Notes: generated from the letters alone by a model not told the origin. DNA of 64,000 nucleotides from DVED01 sp963838375 (GCA_963838375.1 CAWIQY010000015.1:1178001-1242000); one strand, 5' to 3'; counted from the stretch's first letter, positions 9,176-18,533 are shown. Translations and numbers: made by a program.

Positions 9176-9257
9176 TCTCGATACGGGGAAACACCTGTGT
9201 CAAAACGCCAAGCCCATGGATTGTAAGTTTTTGGCTTGTAACTCATGGCGAACTGTA

Positions 9258-9282
9258 AAGCCGTCTTCAAAGGACGGGGCTT
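9258..9282 (+). other. GC-rich hairpin upstream of a small gene
   Basis: AAGCCGTC pairs with GACGGGGCTT around a 7-nt loop, and a T-run follows at 9291-9296. It could act as a terminator, or be a relic of an IS200/IS605 end. Confidence 0.4.
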
Positions 9283-9299
9283 CAAACCCAATTTTTCTG

Positions 9300-9656
9300 A
9301 TGAGCGAACTTCAACATTTGGCAGCATGGATCAAGGAGCAGTACCCGGAAGGCTATCTCTTAACTTGGTTATTAAACCAGCCCGGATTGTGGTGGTGCGA
9401 CGGAGAAATTTATCAAGCGGCTTTACTCAACGATGGAGATCGCCTGAAAAACTTTGTCCGGGAAAACGAGCAAAATGAAATGCTGCGGGGAATTACGAGT
9501 AAATTAGACCAAGAGGACAACTGGCAAGCCCTTGCTGCGAGCTTAAGTCGAGTATTTGAGGTGTACAAGCAGGAACTGAGTCAGCTACAAAGTAAGCGTC
9601 TCCAACGGGAGCGGCTGCCGGGAAAGCCCTCGGAGGAAGGTCAACAAAAACGCTGA
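9300..9656 (+). CDS. Hypothetical protein, 118 aa
   Basis: The 118-aa product (MSELQHLAAWIKEQYPEG...) has a compact alpha-helical N-terminal part with LLNQPGLWWCDGEIYQAA, suggesting a small winged-helix-like fold, then an amphipathic and basic C-terminal helix. I start it at 9300 rather than the longer in-frame start at 9216 because the upstream part translates the palindromic hairpin and looks non-coding. No family was recognised. Neighbours give no functional hint. Confidence 0.55.
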   Translation: MSELQHLAAWIKEQYPEGYLLTWLLNQPGLWWCDGEIYQAALLNDGDRLKNFVRENEQNEMLRGITSKLDQEDNWQALAASLSRVFEVYKQELSQLQSKRLQRERLPGKPSEEGQQKR

Positions 9657-9989
9657 CGGGCGACCCTCAACTGAAGTGCAGCAGCCCTTACCCACTCCCT
9701 TCGCCGATCCGCTGATCGGACACTAGTGGCAAAAGGTCGATCGTCGATCGAGATTTCAATCTGCCCACAACAACCCAATTGCTCAATCGTCGATCGAACT
9801 TTCTTCTTCGGGGAAACTGAATTCCCGAAGAAGAAATGACACGGGCAATATGACCCATATCTGGGGATTGTAGCGGACGATTTGCCTCTTGTAACCAGCT
9901 CGATAGCTAAAGTTGATACAATCTACTCCAAGCCCTAGTCCGAATTCCTGTATCTCCAGCACGCCGATTGAATCAAAACTGAGGTTTAC
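9657..9989. other. Intergenic stretch, nothing recognised
   Basis: 333 bp without a convincing gene. A minus-strand reading frame from 10121 to 9783 overlaps it, but it lies opposite the better supported 9990-10346 frame. No terminator with a T-run was seen. Confidence 0.4.
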
Positions 9990-10346
9990 ATGACTCACAC
10001 CCCTGGTAAGCATCAATCCGCAGAATCGTTCAATGTGATACCGTTCTCTCAATACAGATTTTCTAAACTCCAATTCTATCGAGAGCGCCTGCCCACTGGA
10101 AAAGTTTCCGCTTTTTTGCAAAATACAGCGGATTCTACGATTTTGCCAGAGGTTTACCCGATCGTCATTCCAGACAAAGTATCAGGTCTGAAAAGACCGA
10201 TCGACTTTATAGAACTCCAACAACTCGAAGGAGTCCTCTTAGGAAATCCTGTCGGTCTATACCCAATTCAAATTCAAGAGTTCGAGCTCGCGGGAGTTGC
10301 GAATATCTTGTCAAACGATCGTAGCAAACATACAGAATTAGAATAG
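9990..10346 (+). CDS. Possible hypothetical protein upstream of PatA-like regulator
   Basis: A 118-aa frame, preceded by GAGG five bases before the ATG and ending 9 bp before the regulator gene, so it could be translationally coupled. The product has a C-terminal hydrophobic/acidic section (RPIDFIELQQLEGVLLG). No family is recognised, and another frame overlaps on the minus strand. Existence as a gene is uncertain; the spacing and ribosome-binding site are the only support. Confidence 0.35.
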   Translation: MTHTPGKHQSAESFNVIPFSQYRFSKLQFYRERLPTGKVSAFLQNTADSTILPEVYPIVIPDKVSGLKRPIDFIELQQLEGVLLGNPVGLYPIQIQEFELAGVANILSNDRSKHTELE

Positions 10347-10355
10347 GAAGTAAGA

Positions 10356-11585
10356 ATGGTTGGAGATATCAAACAAAAATCAAGCAAAAGTTTGATTAAC
10401 CAATTAATCCAGCAAAAACAAAAGCAATTCACGGGGCGAATGTTGATCCAGGCTCCCTCGGATATGCGTTGGACGCTGTATTTTCGCGGAGGTCATATCG
10501 TTTGGGCAAGCGGTGGCAAGCATGTGGTTCGACGGTTGTATCGCATTCTTTTTCATCAGTGTCCTCAAGTAGACTTTGAGATGCTGGCGATCCGCCAAGA
10601 AGATCATCAAGATTTTGGTTGGGACTATCAAATTATGAGCATTTTAGTCTGCCGACAAAGTCTTACCAAACAAGAGGCTTATACGGTCATTAGCAAACTC
10701 GTATCCGAGATTTTATTTGATATCTTACAGTATCATCAGTTCATTGAATTTTTAACCTATGATTATCATCCGTTGCCAGAGATTACCGAAACGGCGAATG
10801 GGATACTGGCGACGATCGATGTCGAAAAAATAATGGTGACGACTTTAGAAAACTGGAATGCTTGGCAAAAAGCAAATCTGGGTTTTTTCTTGCTACACTT
10901 AGCCCCGGTTTTGAGCGACTTAGAAGAACTTAGAAGGAAAACCTCTCCCAAAACCTACAAAAATCTTGTCAAACTGATTAACGGGAAGCGAACGCTACGA
11001 AATTTAGCCGCTGTGATGAAAAAAGATGAAATGGTTGTTGTTCGTTCGTTATTTCCTTTGATTCAGAAAGGATTAGTCCGCTTGATCGAACTTCCGGATC
11101 TACCCCGTCCTAAACCCGCCATCAAACCCGTGCGTACCCGAGCCACGGATCTTGTTAAAAATAAGCATTTAATTGCTTGTGTGGATGATAGTCGCCAGGT
11201 GTGCTGGCAATTGCAGAAAATATTGAAAGGTGCAGGTCATCGGTTGATTAAAATCCAAGATCCTCTCCGTGCATTGTTTACAATTGTTGAAAATAAACCG
11301 AGTTTGATTTTTTTGGATTTGATGATGCCAGTTGTCAATGGATACGAGCTTTGTACGCAGCTTCGACGAGTTTCTGAGTTAAGCAAAACTCCGATTGTTA
11401 TTCTGACTAGTCAAGATGGAATTGTCGATCGCGTGCGGGCTAAACTGGTAGGCGCCTCGGGTTTCATGGCTAAACCCATTCAAGAAGAAAAGGTGCTAGC
11501 CGCGATCGATAGATATCTTTCCGAACCTTCAGCCCGTACAGTCAACAAAAACTCACCCATAAGGACTCTGCCTCCTTCGTCTTGA
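10356..11585 (+). CDS. PatA/PixG-type response regulator (PATAN/DUF4388 + REC)
   Basis: 409 aa. The N-terminal PATAN/DUF4388 region (about 1-260) has FTGRMLIQAPSDMRWTLYF, GGHIVWASGG and a helical effector-like segment; the C-terminal receiver domain spans about 270-395. The receiver keeps the acidic pair (CVDDSRQ), the phospho-acceptor Asp in LIFLDLMMP, Thr/Ser in ILTSQD and Lys in FMAKPI. This is the architecture of PatA, PixG and TaxP1, which control heterocyst pattern or phototaxis/pilus motility through a Hik/CheA partner. No pil/che genes are nearby, so the process is unknown. AGGAAGT precedes the ATG. It is followed by a 650-bp spacer. Confidence 0.88.
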   Translation: MVGDIKQKSSKSLINQLIQQKQKQFTGRMLIQAPSDMRWTLYFRGGHIVWASGGKHVVRRLYRILFHQCPQVDFEMLAIRQEDHQDFGWDYQIMSILVCRQSLTKQEAYTVISKLVSEILFDILQYHQFIEFLTYDYHPLPEITETANGILATIDVEKIMVTTLENWNAWQKANLGFFLLHLAPVLSDLEELRRKTSPKTYKNLVKLINGKRTLRNLAAVMKKDEMVVVRSLFPLIQKGLVRLIELPDLPRPKPAIKPVRTRATDLVKNKHLIACVDDSRQVCWQLQKILKGAGHRLIKIQDPLRALFTIVENKPSLIFLDLMMPVVNGYELCTQLRRVSELSKTPIVILTSQDGIVDRVRAKLVGASGFMAKPIQEEKVLAAIDRYLSEPSARTVNKNSPIRTLPPSS

Positions 11586-11789
11586 TCTAACCTCATCATC
11601 TAAAAAAACTGTGTTTGTACTAACGGTCGCATTTCAAACCATGTCGATCGTCATTCTATTTTTTATTTAATTTTGTTTAAACTATAAGAAGAATATTTTT
11701 TGTATTAACAAAACAGAGCAACTCCATGGAATTGCGGATTACAAGTTTCATCGATAGCGATACTCTGAGAAAGTATTACTAATTGGATA

Positions 11790-11995
11790 TTACAGCGGGA
11801 ACCGCTGTTACGAGGTACAGTAGCAGCAATGAGTCAACCAATTTTTTAAATGCTGGGGATTCATTAAATGTAGGGCAACAGCAATAATTGTATCGAGCGT
11901 TTCCGGGGTTTTGGGAGAAAATCTTCTCAAAAAGACACTCCGTCGTCAAAAATTCAATCGGTTGGAGGAGGGTTGGGAGTCCATTCTTCTTCAAT
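11790..11995 (-). pseudogene. IS630-family transposase, 3'-terminal remnant
   Basis: Read on the minus strand, this matches the last ~40 codons of the IS630 transposase at 28821-29431: SPKTPETLDTIIAVALHLM, then NPQHLKNWLTHC and the stop at 11808. Only a few bases differ. Upstream of FSPKT the similarity fades and is out of frame (a QPIEF motif recalls NPIEL). The palindromic IS end ACAGCGG-GAA-CCGCTGT is at 11792-11808. The rest of the element is gone. Flanking sequence 11586-11789 and 11996-12241 holds no gene, only GGGCGAA-type short repeats and a half copy (12116-12128) of a palindrome also found at 46775-46836. Confidence 0.85.
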
Positions 11996-12241
11996 CTCTG
12001 GCGTTTGTGACGATCGATCTCGAGTTAGTTCGACTTGAGACATGGTGACAGTCCCCAATCAGTTTCTCAGACTATTATACCCGATCGCTCAGCACAGGGC
12101 GAAGGGCGAAGACGGGCGAAGCATTTGCATCAAATTTGCGGGTTCGTGTCTGAGATTTTCGGGCAAATTCTATAGCCTACGGCATGGCTAACGCTAACGC
12201 CCCTACGAGAATCGATCGTGACATCTGCCTTTTGCTATAGA

Positions 12242-13013
12242 TTACCAAGGCAATCGACTGCCATCCCAGGAAAAAAATTGACCGCTATCGCTATCTTCAA
12301 GTTGTTCGATAACGGTTAGTAATTGCGTAACTGTACGTTCTACTGAAAATAGTTTTTCTGGGGGAACATTGCCTTGAAAAGGAAGAGAGAGACGGGTATC
12401 GGTTGTTCCCGGATGTAAAGTAACAACGATCGCCTGGGGACAAGTTCTTCCGTATTCGATCGACGCTGTTTTCATCAACATATTCAGTGCGGCTTTGGAG
12501 GCGCGGTAGCCATACCATCCACCGAGTTGATTGTCTCCGATGCTTCCCACTTTGGCGGAAATTGTGGCAAAGACACTACGATCGCCATGTTTGAAAAGTG
12601 GCAGTAAATGTTTCGCCAGTAAAATTGCGCCGATACTATTTACTTGAAAGTAGTGCATCTAGACGATCGGTATTGATGTGTCGCAAGCTTTTTTCCGGAC
12701 TTAAATCTAAAGTTTTGTCGTGGAGGATTCCGACACAATTAATTGCCAGGTGAAGTTGACCGATCTGCGATCGAATCTTTTCCACGGCTGCAATAATTTG
12801 TCCTTCATCAGTAATATCCAGTTCTATACAAATGAGTCGATCTGGATATTCTGCTTCAAGACTTAATAAATCGATCGCTGTTTCCCGACTCCGATACGTC
12901 GCAAAAACTCGAGAAACTCGATCGTCTTGCAGTAATTTCCTGACAAACCCCAAACCAATCCCTTGACTCGCCCCCACAATCAAAGCATTCGTATTATTCT
13001 CCAGTTTGGGCAT
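12242..13013 (-). CDS. Short-chain dehydrogenase (C-factor-like SDR), frameshifted
   Basis: The first part (13013-12660) encodes a Rossmann fold with the cofactor motif GASQGIGLGFVRKLL and CVGILHD. The second part (12658-12242), in another frame, carries FQVNSIGAILLAKHLLPL, the catalytic YGYRASKAALNML and LHPGTTDT. Removing one base near 12659-12663 (CGT CTA GAT to CGT CTG ATG) joins them into a 257-aa SDR. The family reduces carbonyls with NAD(P)H; this C-factor-like subgroup has no assigned substrate. One indel in an otherwise intact gene could be an assembly error or recent inactivation. Confidence 0.82.
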
Positions 13014-13023
13014 AAAACTCTTG

Positions 13024-13051
13024 ACTTATTACTTATTACTTATTACTTATT
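13024..13051. repeat. Heptanucleotide tandem repeat (ACTTATT)x4
   Basis: Four perfect tandem copies of ACTTATT in the 43-bp spacer between SDR and the FG-GAP/RTX gene. The same heptamer, or its complement ATAAGTA, recurs at 16527-16554 and 19571-19598. Confidence 0.95.
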
Positions 13052-13056
13052 CTCCG

Positions 13057-14352
13057 TTACCCCAGAGTGACAAAACTACCCCGAAGTTCGTCTACCGAAA
13101 CCCCCGAAACCAAACCGAGAACCGTATTCGTTCCCGCGATCGAAATTGCGATACTCAAAGGCACTTGAGAACTAATCGCCACCGTCACTTCCGAGAACGT
13201 CAGATTCGCTTCTGTCAATCCACCCGTCAAGCCAATTTTATCAGCGCCTGCGGTAAAATCCGTCACCGCATCCACTCGCAAAAAGTCCAGTTCGGAATTG
13301 ACAGCCGTAGCCGTTTCTACCCCCAAAATCAGGGTATCGCTACCCTCGCCACCGCGTAATAAATCCCGACCGAAACCCCCATCCAGGAGGTCATCCCCAG
13401 CCCCACCTTCGAGAGTATCATCTCCCGGCTCTCCCAACAGACGATCGTTTTCCGTCCCGCCATCGATAAAATCATCGCGAAGTCCGCCCCGCAATTCGTC
13501 ATCCCCAGCCCCTCCAGATAAGGCATCGCCTCCCGGCGTTCCGATTAACAAGTCAGCTTCCGGCGTCCCCACGATCGTCGAACCGATGAGAAAAATACTA
13601 GAACTGGGGGCTTCCCATTGGCTAGGCAGAGACGGCAATACCACCGTTTGGACGATCGAATTCTCGTTCATCAACCACAGAACATTTGCCCCCGTTCCCG
13701 AATTGTGCCAATGTAAATCCGCATGACCATCCCGATTGAAATCCGCTGCCGATTCGATACTCCATTCCGGTTCGGGAACTGGGGGAAGGGTGAAACTCCC
13801 CACCAAAGTTGTCCCATCCATCAACCAAATCAGATTTTCTCCGGTAGACACGTTGCGCCAGACAATATCGGTGTCGTTATCTGAGTTAAAGTTTCCCGTA
13901 GCGACGAGTTGCCAATCGGGAGGGGGAACAGGGGGCAAATTCACTTCGGAGGCAATTTGGGCACCATTCATCAACCACACCCGGTTTTCTCCGGTAAAGT
14001 AGTTGCGGAAGATCAAATCCGGGCGATTGTCCCCGTTGAAGTCGTCCGTGGCTTCGATGTGCCATTCGGGACCCACCACAGGGGGTAAATCGACCCCTCC
14101 AAGTAAATTCGCATTATCGTCGAGAACCCACAGAAAATTCGCCCCAGTAGAATGATCTCGCCAAACAAACTCTACATTTTCATCGCCGACGAAATTCCCA
14201 GAACCCGACAAGCGCAGGAACGGACCTGTCGCCGGGGGAAACGCCACCCCAGCCGTCAGGGTGGGACCGGTCATCTGCCAGAGAATGTTATTCCCGGTGT
14301 CGTAGTCGCGCCAAAGAATATCTGGGTTGCCATCGCGATTGAAGTCGGACAT
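13057..14352 (-). CDS. FG-GAP/VCBS and RTX calcium-binding exoprotein
   Basis: 431 aa with two parts. Residues 1-about 240 hold five FG-GAP/VCBS-like repeats of about 46 aa, each with a D-x-N-x-D-x-x-x-D calcium loop (DFNRDGNPD, DFNGDNRPD) followed by W-R-N and LWLM. Residues about 265-345 hold RTX nonapeptides GGAGDDxLxGG that bind Ca2+, then a C-terminal beta region with DAVTDFTAGADKI and LGLVSGV. There is no N-terminal signal peptide, as expected for type I secretion through a C-terminal signal. It is likely an extracellular calcium-dependent adhesin or matrix protein. No T1SS genes are adjacent. Confidence 0.85.
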   Translation of the reverse strand: MSDFNRDGNPDILWRDYDTGNNILWQMTGPTLTAGVAFPPATGPFLRLSGSGNFVGDENVEFVWRDHSTGANFLWVLDDNANLLGGVDLPPVVGPEWHIEATDDFNGDNRPDLIFRNYFTGENRVWLMNGAQIASEVNLPPVPPPDWQLVATGNFNSDNDTDIVWRNVSTGENLIWLMDGTTLVGSFTLPPVPEPEWSIESAADFNRDGHADLHWHNSGTGANVLWLMNENSIVQTVVLPSLPSQWEAPSSSIFLIGSTIVGTPEADLLIGTPGGDALSGGAGDDELRGGLRDDFIDGGTENDRLLGEPGDDTLEGGAGDDLLDGGFGRDLLRGGEGSDTLILGVETATAVNSELDFLRVDAVTDFTAGADKIGLTGGLTEANLTFSEVTVAISSQVPLSIAISIAGTNTVLGLVSGVSVDELRGSFVTLG

Positions 14353-14476
14353 GAATGAACGTCAAATGCAAGGATAATGAACACGATCGTCAGAATTGGG
14401 TTATCGAATGCGATAAGCTGAGTGCCGTTCGCAAAGCGACTCCTGTGGAGTATCGCCGATATCTGAAGGCTCAAAC

Positions 14477-15100
14477 ATGATTAGCTATCTTAAGGGTACG
14501 GTAGTCGGACTGCAAAAACTGAGTGCCACTCGAGTGATTCTAACCTTAGAAGTGGATCGAGTCGGCTATGAGTTGCAAATTGTCCCTCGTTTGGCGCAAC
14601 ATCTCCCGGTAGGCGGGGAAATCCTGCAAGTGTTTACTGAGATGCAGATGCGAGACGATCGACCGATTCTGTACGGATTTGAGACGATGGCACAGCGAGA
14701 TTTGTTTCGTCAATTGGTCAGCGTCAGCGGCATCGGAGCGCAATTGGCGATCGCCCTTCTCGATACCTTAGCACTTCCGGATTTGGTACAGGCGATCGTC
14801 GGGGGCAATACCCGCCTGCTGTGTGCCACTCCCGGCGTTGGCAAAAAAACAGCCGAACGCATCGCTCTGGAATTGCGAGCAAAACTGTCAGAATGGAGAT
14901 CGGCGCAAGCGTGGGAAACATCCCCCATTCTCAGTCCCGACATCCGCGACGACGTGGAAATGACCCTACTGGCGCTGGGATATACGGCAGAAGAGGTCGT
15001 ACAAGCTTTGGGGAAAATCGCCCAAGATCCCGATCTCGCCAACAGTCCCGACGCTGAAGACTGGATTAAAGCTGCAATCGCCGGGTTGAGCCAAGCATAA
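14477..15100 (+). CDS. ruvA: Holliday junction branch migration protein RuvA
   Basis: 207 aa. N-terminal OB-fold (MISYLKGTVVG...), central tandem helix-hairpin-helix with VSGIGAQLAIALL and TPGVGKKTAERIALELRAKL, and C-terminal RuvB-interacting domain (DDVEMTLLALGYTAEEV). RuvA binds four-way junctions and loads the RuvB helicase for branch migration in recombinational repair. ruvB and ruvC are not adjacent, as is usual in cyanobacteria. It is followed by a DUF3110 gene. Confidence 0.96.
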   Translation: MISYLKGTVVGLQKLSATRVILTLEVDRVGYELQIVPRLAQHLPVGGEILQVFTEMQMRDDRPILYGFETMAQRDLFRQLVSVSGIGAQLAIALLDTLALPDLVQAIVGGNTRLLCATPGVGKKTAERIALELRAKLSEWRSAQAWETSPILSPDIRDDVEMTLLALGYTAEEVVQALGKIAQDPDLANSPDAEDWIKAAIAGLSQA

Positions 15101-15200
15101 TCAGGCAGAAGAGAAATCGGGAAAGCTAACACCAGATAAGCCCACTAACCCATCCAAACGATCCCCTTCCCCTCTAATATAGATAGGAACAGATCGTTGA

Positions 15201-15626
15201 ATGGAATCTATGCGAGTATTCGTTCTCCTGTTTAATGCCCGGACAGAAAATGAGGGCATTCATACAATTCGGCTGGCAACGCCGGACGGCAAAGAACGGA
15301 ATATCATCATGATGTTCGAGTCGGAAGACGACGCCACCCGTTACGCCATGTTACTAGAAGCGCAGGACTTTCACGCACCGACGGTAGAGGCGATCGAATC
15401 GGAGGAGATCGAAGCCTTTTGTCAAGGTAGCGGGTACGAAACTAAGTTGATCCCTGATGGATTTGTACCTCAATCGCCGGAAGAACGAGTGTTTCTGTCT
15501 CCCCCGGAGGCGAATCTCGACGAGACTGATTGCGCTCCGGAGGGATTGGCGGCAGAACCGACGGCAGAAGAAATCTCGAATTCGGAACTAGATGATATTC
15601 GTCGGAGACTAGAAGGCTTACTGTGA
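15201..15626 (+). CDS. DUF3110 domain protein
   Basis: 141 aa. The N-terminal ~80 residues match the cyanobacteria/plastid DUF3110 family: VFVLLFNARTENEGIHTI, then an MFESEDDATRYAMLLEAQDF motif; the C-terminal half is acidic. Function is unknown. Two ATG codons (15201 and 15210) are possible, and the second gives the usual family N-terminus MRVFVLLF. The stop overlaps the GTG start of murQ by 4 bp (GTGA), implying translational coupling. Confidence 0.85.
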   Translation: MESMRVFVLLFNARTENEGIHTIRLATPDGKERNIIMMFESEDDATRYAMLLEAQDFHAPTVEAIESEEIEAFCQGSGYETKLIPDGFVPQSPEERVFLSPPEANLDETDCAPEGLAAEPTAEEISNSELDDIRRRLEGLL

Positions 15627-16534
15627 AGGAATTAGAAGATCGGGGACATTTGCTGACCGAACAAAGCAACCCCAATACGCAAAATTTGGATCGACTCAGC
15701 GCGTTGGAATTGGTCGATTTGTTCAATCAAGAGGATGCTCGCGTTTTACAAGCGATCGCCGATGCGAGAGAATCTTTGGCTGAGGCGATCGATCGGATCG
15801 CGGAATCTTTACGACGCGGAGGGCGCTTATTTTACGTCGGAGCAGGCACTAGCGGTCGTTTGGGAGTCTTGGATGCGGCAGAATGTCCCCCCACCTTCTG
15901 CACGCCACCGGACTTGGTTCAGGGGATTATTGCCGGGGGTGCAGCGGCATTGATCCGCAGTTCTGAGGATTTGGAAGATCGTCAAGAAGATGGTGCAGAG
16001 GCGATCGCTCAACGCCAAATTCACGCTGTAGACGCCGTGGTGGGAATCACAGCAGGGGGTACCACACCTTTCGTACTGGGGGCGCTGCAAGCGGCTCGAC
16101 AACGCGGCGCGACGACGATTTTCATGGCTTGCGTTCCCGCCGAACAAGTGCCGGTGGATGTGGATGTCGATATTCGCTTAATTGTCGGTCCGGAAGTGTT
16201 AGCAGGATCGACACGACTCAAGGCGGGAACGGTGACAAAATTGGCGCTGAATATTTTGTCTACCAGTACGATGGTGATGTTGGGGAAAGTATATGGCAAT
16301 CGCATGGTTGATGTGGCGGTGACCAACCGTAAATTGCACGATCGGGCTTTACGAATTATCGGCGATTTGACGGGTCTGAGTCGAGAAGAGGCGGGATTTC
16401 TGCTGGAAAAAAGCGATCGTCAAGTCAAACTCGCTCTATTAATGCACTGGACGGGATTAGATGCCGCATCCGGCAAGATGTTGTTAGAAGAATATCGCGG
16501 GAATTTGCGTAAAGCGGTGGAAGGGCATAAGTAA
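15623..16534 (+). CDS. murQ: N-acetylmuramic acid 6-phosphate etherase
   Basis: 303 aa with a SIS domain and a C-terminal UBA-like helix set. Family motifs present: LTEQSNPNTQNLDRLS at the N-terminus, GRLFYVGAGTSGRLGVLDAAE, ECPPTFCTPP, GITAGGTTPFV and GSTRLKAGTVTKL. The enzyme cleaves MurNAc-6-P to GlcNAc-6-P plus D-lactate in peptidoglycan recycling. It starts with GTG inside the DUF3110 stop. The stop codon lies inside the ATAAGTA heptamer array that separates it from the next gene. Confidence 0.95.
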   Translation: MKELEDRGHLLTEQSNPNTQNLDRLSALELVDLFNQEDARVLQAIADARESLAEAIDRIAESLRRGGRLFYVGAGTSGRLGVLDAAECPPTFCTPPDLVQGIIAGGAAALIRSSEDLEDRQEDGAEAIAQRQIHAVDAVVGITAGGTTPFVLGALQAARQRGATTIFMACVPAEQVPVDVDVDIRLIVGPEVLAGSTRLKAGTVTKLALNILSTSTMVMLGKVYGNRMVDVAVTNRKLHDRALRIIGDLTGLSREEAGFLLEKSDRQVKLALLMHWTGLDAASGKMLLEEYRGNLRKAVEGHK

Positions 16535-16554
16535 TAAGTAATAAGTAATAAGTA
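16527..16554. repeat. Heptanucleotide tandem repeat (ATAAGTA)x4
   Basis: Four tandem copies of ATAAGTA overlap the murQ stop codon and end two bases before the aldehyde dehydrogenase ATG. No Shine-Dalgarno fits between them. Confidence 0.95.
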
Positions 16555-16556
16555 AA

Positions 16557-17936
16557 ATGCAAACTCTGTCTACGATTCAAGAGACTCTTCAGAAACAGCG
16601 CCAATTTTTTGCGACGGGCAAAACTAAGGATTTAGCGTTTCGACGCGAACAACTCCAACGTCTCAAACAGGCAATCCTCGATCGACAAGAGGCAATTGTT
16701 GCCGCTGTTAACGCTGACTTGAAAAGACCGGAATTTGAGGCTTATTTTGAAATTGCGTCAATTTCAGAAATAAATTATGCACTCAAACATCTGAAATCTT
16801 GGGCTAAACCCAAGAAAGTTTCAATGCCGATCGATCAATTTCCAGCATCGGCAAAAATTTATCCAGAACCTTTGGGAGTCGTGCTGATTATCGGACCTTG
16901 GAACTATCCATTTCAATTGATGTTCAGTCCCCTTGTAGGAGCGATCGCTGCCGGAAATTGTGCCATCCTAAAACCCTCAGAAATCGCGGCAAACACATCG
17001 GGTGTCGTCACGGAGTTAGTTAAAAATACCTTCGATCCAGCTTACGTTACTGCCGTTGAGGGTGGCGTCGAAACGTCTCAACAATTACTGGCGGAAAGGT
17101 TCGATCGGATATTCTTTACGGGTGGCACAAAAATTGGTAAAATCGTTATGGAAGCGGCTGCCAAAAACTTAACTCCCGTAACCTTAGAGTTAGGCGGAAA
17201 AAGTCCCTGTATTGTTGATGCAACGATCGATGTCGATCGAGCGGCAAAACGCATCACCTGGGGTAAATTTATTAATGCGGGACAAACTTGTATCGCCCCG
17301 GATTATATACTCGTCGATCGTCGCATCAAATCCGATCTCCTCGACAGTATCAAAAAATATGTTCGCGAGTTTTATGGAGAAGATCCTTCTCAAAGTCCAG
17401 ACTTCGCCCGCATGATTAGTCAAACTCATTTTGAACGGGTTGCCAGCTTTCTGGGTGAGGAAAAAGCTATTGTCGGCGGTCAAACGAAGCCCGAAGAACG
17501 CTACATTGCTCCCACCGTTCTAGATGAGGTAAATTGGGATTCTCCCGTGATGCAAGACGAGATTTTCGGTCCGATTTTACCGGTTTTAGAGTATGCCGAT
17601 TTAAACGAAGCGATCGATCGAATCAACCAACGTCCCAAACCCCTCGCATTGTATCTTTTTTCCAAAGATAAACAAACTCAACAACAAGTCCTCACTCGAA
17701 CTTCTTCCGGCGGTGTTTGCCTCAACGATACGGTTATGCAAGTAGGTGTCACAGAATTACCCTTTGGTGGTGTCGGCGAAAGCGGCATCGGCAGCTATCA
17801 TGGCAAAGCCAGTTTCGATACCTTTTCCCACTACAAAAGCGTTCTCAAAAAAGGATTGTGGCTCGATCCCGCTTGGCGATACGCACCGTATAAAGGCAAA
17901 ACCGACTTAATCAAACGAGTGATCGGTCAGTTATAG
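16557..17936 (+). CDS. Aldehyde dehydrogenase family protein (class 3-like)
   Basis: 459 aa, the length of class 3/fatty aldehyde dehydrogenases. The oxyanion region GPWNYPFQLMFSPLVGAIAAG, the NAD-binding FTGGTKIGKIVMEAA, general base Glu in TLELGGKSPCIVD and catalytic Cys in FINAGQTCIAPDY are all present. The C-terminal LKKGLWLDPAWRYAPY tail resembles membrane-proximal fatty-aldehyde dehydrogenases. It oxidises aldehydes, probably medium or long chain or apocarotenal type, with NAD(P)+. It follows murQ directly after a repeat array, but the metabolic link is weak. Confidence 0.92.
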   Translation: MQTLSTIQETLQKQRQFFATGKTKDLAFRREQLQRLKQAILDRQEAIVAAVNADLKRPEFEAYFEIASISEINYALKHLKSWAKPKKVSMPIDQFPASAKIYPEPLGVVLIIGPWNYPFQLMFSPLVGAIAAGNCAILKPSEIAANTSGVVTELVKNTFDPAYVTAVEGGVETSQQLLAERFDRIFFTGGTKIGKIVMEAAAKNLTPVTLELGGKSPCIVDATIDVDRAAKRITWGKFINAGQTCIAPDYILVDRRIKSDLLDSIKKYVREFYGEDPSQSPDFARMISQTHFERVASFLGEEKAIVGGQTKPEERYIAPTVLDEVNWDSPVMQDEIFGPILPVLEYADLNEAIDRINQRPKPLALYLFSKDKQTQQQVLTRTSSGGVCLNDTVMQVGVTELPFGGVGESGIGSYHGKASFDTFSHYKSVLKKGLWLDPAWRYAPYKGKTDLIKRVIGQL

Positions 17937-18136
17937 TCCATCGAACACTCCTGTTCATCCAAATATCGATCCTCCCAACATTTGAATCGGAGTATCTTAG
18001 TCCGGTTCGCGCTTTGTCCCAAGATCGTTGTGTCCATGGTCGAATCATCGGCTAAATGGCTGACTCAACTTCAGCACTTTAGCGGATATTCATGTGTGAA
18101 AATGGGAGGGTATGGCGAGAGTCTCGGGAACCCAAC

Positions 18137-18166
18137 AAAAAAAGAACCCAGTTGAATAAACTGGGT
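18137..18166 (-). terminator. Intrinsic terminator on minus strand
   Basis: On the minus strand ACCCAGTT/AACTGGGT (8-bp perfect stem, 5-nt loop) is followed within two bases by seven T. No minus-strand protein gene ends here, so it may terminate a non-coding RNA starting upstream. Confidence 0.75.
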
Positions 18167-18420
18167 ATCAATAATAAATCTTGTGGCTAAAACGGCTAGC
18201 TCTCTCATTAGAGAATATACGCTGAAAATTACGATCGTCTTATTTTTTGGTAAAGCTTTGACTAAAATATAGTAATCTTCTAAAAAGAGGGCGATCTTAG
18301 ATGTCGGGGTAGATTCCCCACGTCTACCCGGATTGGACAAAGACCGTTCGCAGGGATTGTCCCTGCTCGACGCCTATACTGAGGTTCTCCACCAAGCTCG
18401 TAAGATTTGGAGATAATGCA
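18167..18420 (-). ncRNA. Candidate structured small RNA (unassigned)
   Basis: The segment before the intrinsic terminator on the minus strand holds a perfect hairpin GCAGGGA-CAA-TCCCTGC (18350-18366 region) and a GGGTAGA/TCTACCC stem (about 18308-18328). The rest is AT-rich, and no supported reading frame covers it. Structure plus terminator without a gene suggests a small RNA of up to about 250 nt. I do not recognise 6S, tmRNA, RNase P or Yfr-type RNAs in it. The 5' end is a guess. Confidence 0.3.
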
Positions 18421-18533
18421 CTGCATGAAAGATTCATCGCCTGTGCAAAAAATAGATAAAACAGAGTATATATCGAAACTGAAGACTATAATATAAAGCT
18501 TTCAAAAAGATTTTTTTAACTTGTATAAACCCA

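Larger units (their letters stand above)
8839..9299. other. Intergenic stretch rich in palindromes
   Basis: No gene found. It holds a degenerate GTTTGGGCATT repeat at about 8864-8897, a perfect hairpin CGCCGTC/GACGGCG at 8952-8967, the 102-bp MITE at 9074-9175 and a GC-rich hairpin at 9258-9282. The hairpins resemble those at IS200/IS605-type ends, but no transposase remains. Confidence 0.5.

Noticed and set aside
9783..10121. 112-codon minus-strand frame
   Set aside because: It overlaps a plus-strand frame with a better ribosome-binding site, and its product has no recognisable family.
18071..18340. 89-codon minus-strand frame
   Set aside because: It contains an intrinsic terminator inside its 3' half and its product has no recognisable features.
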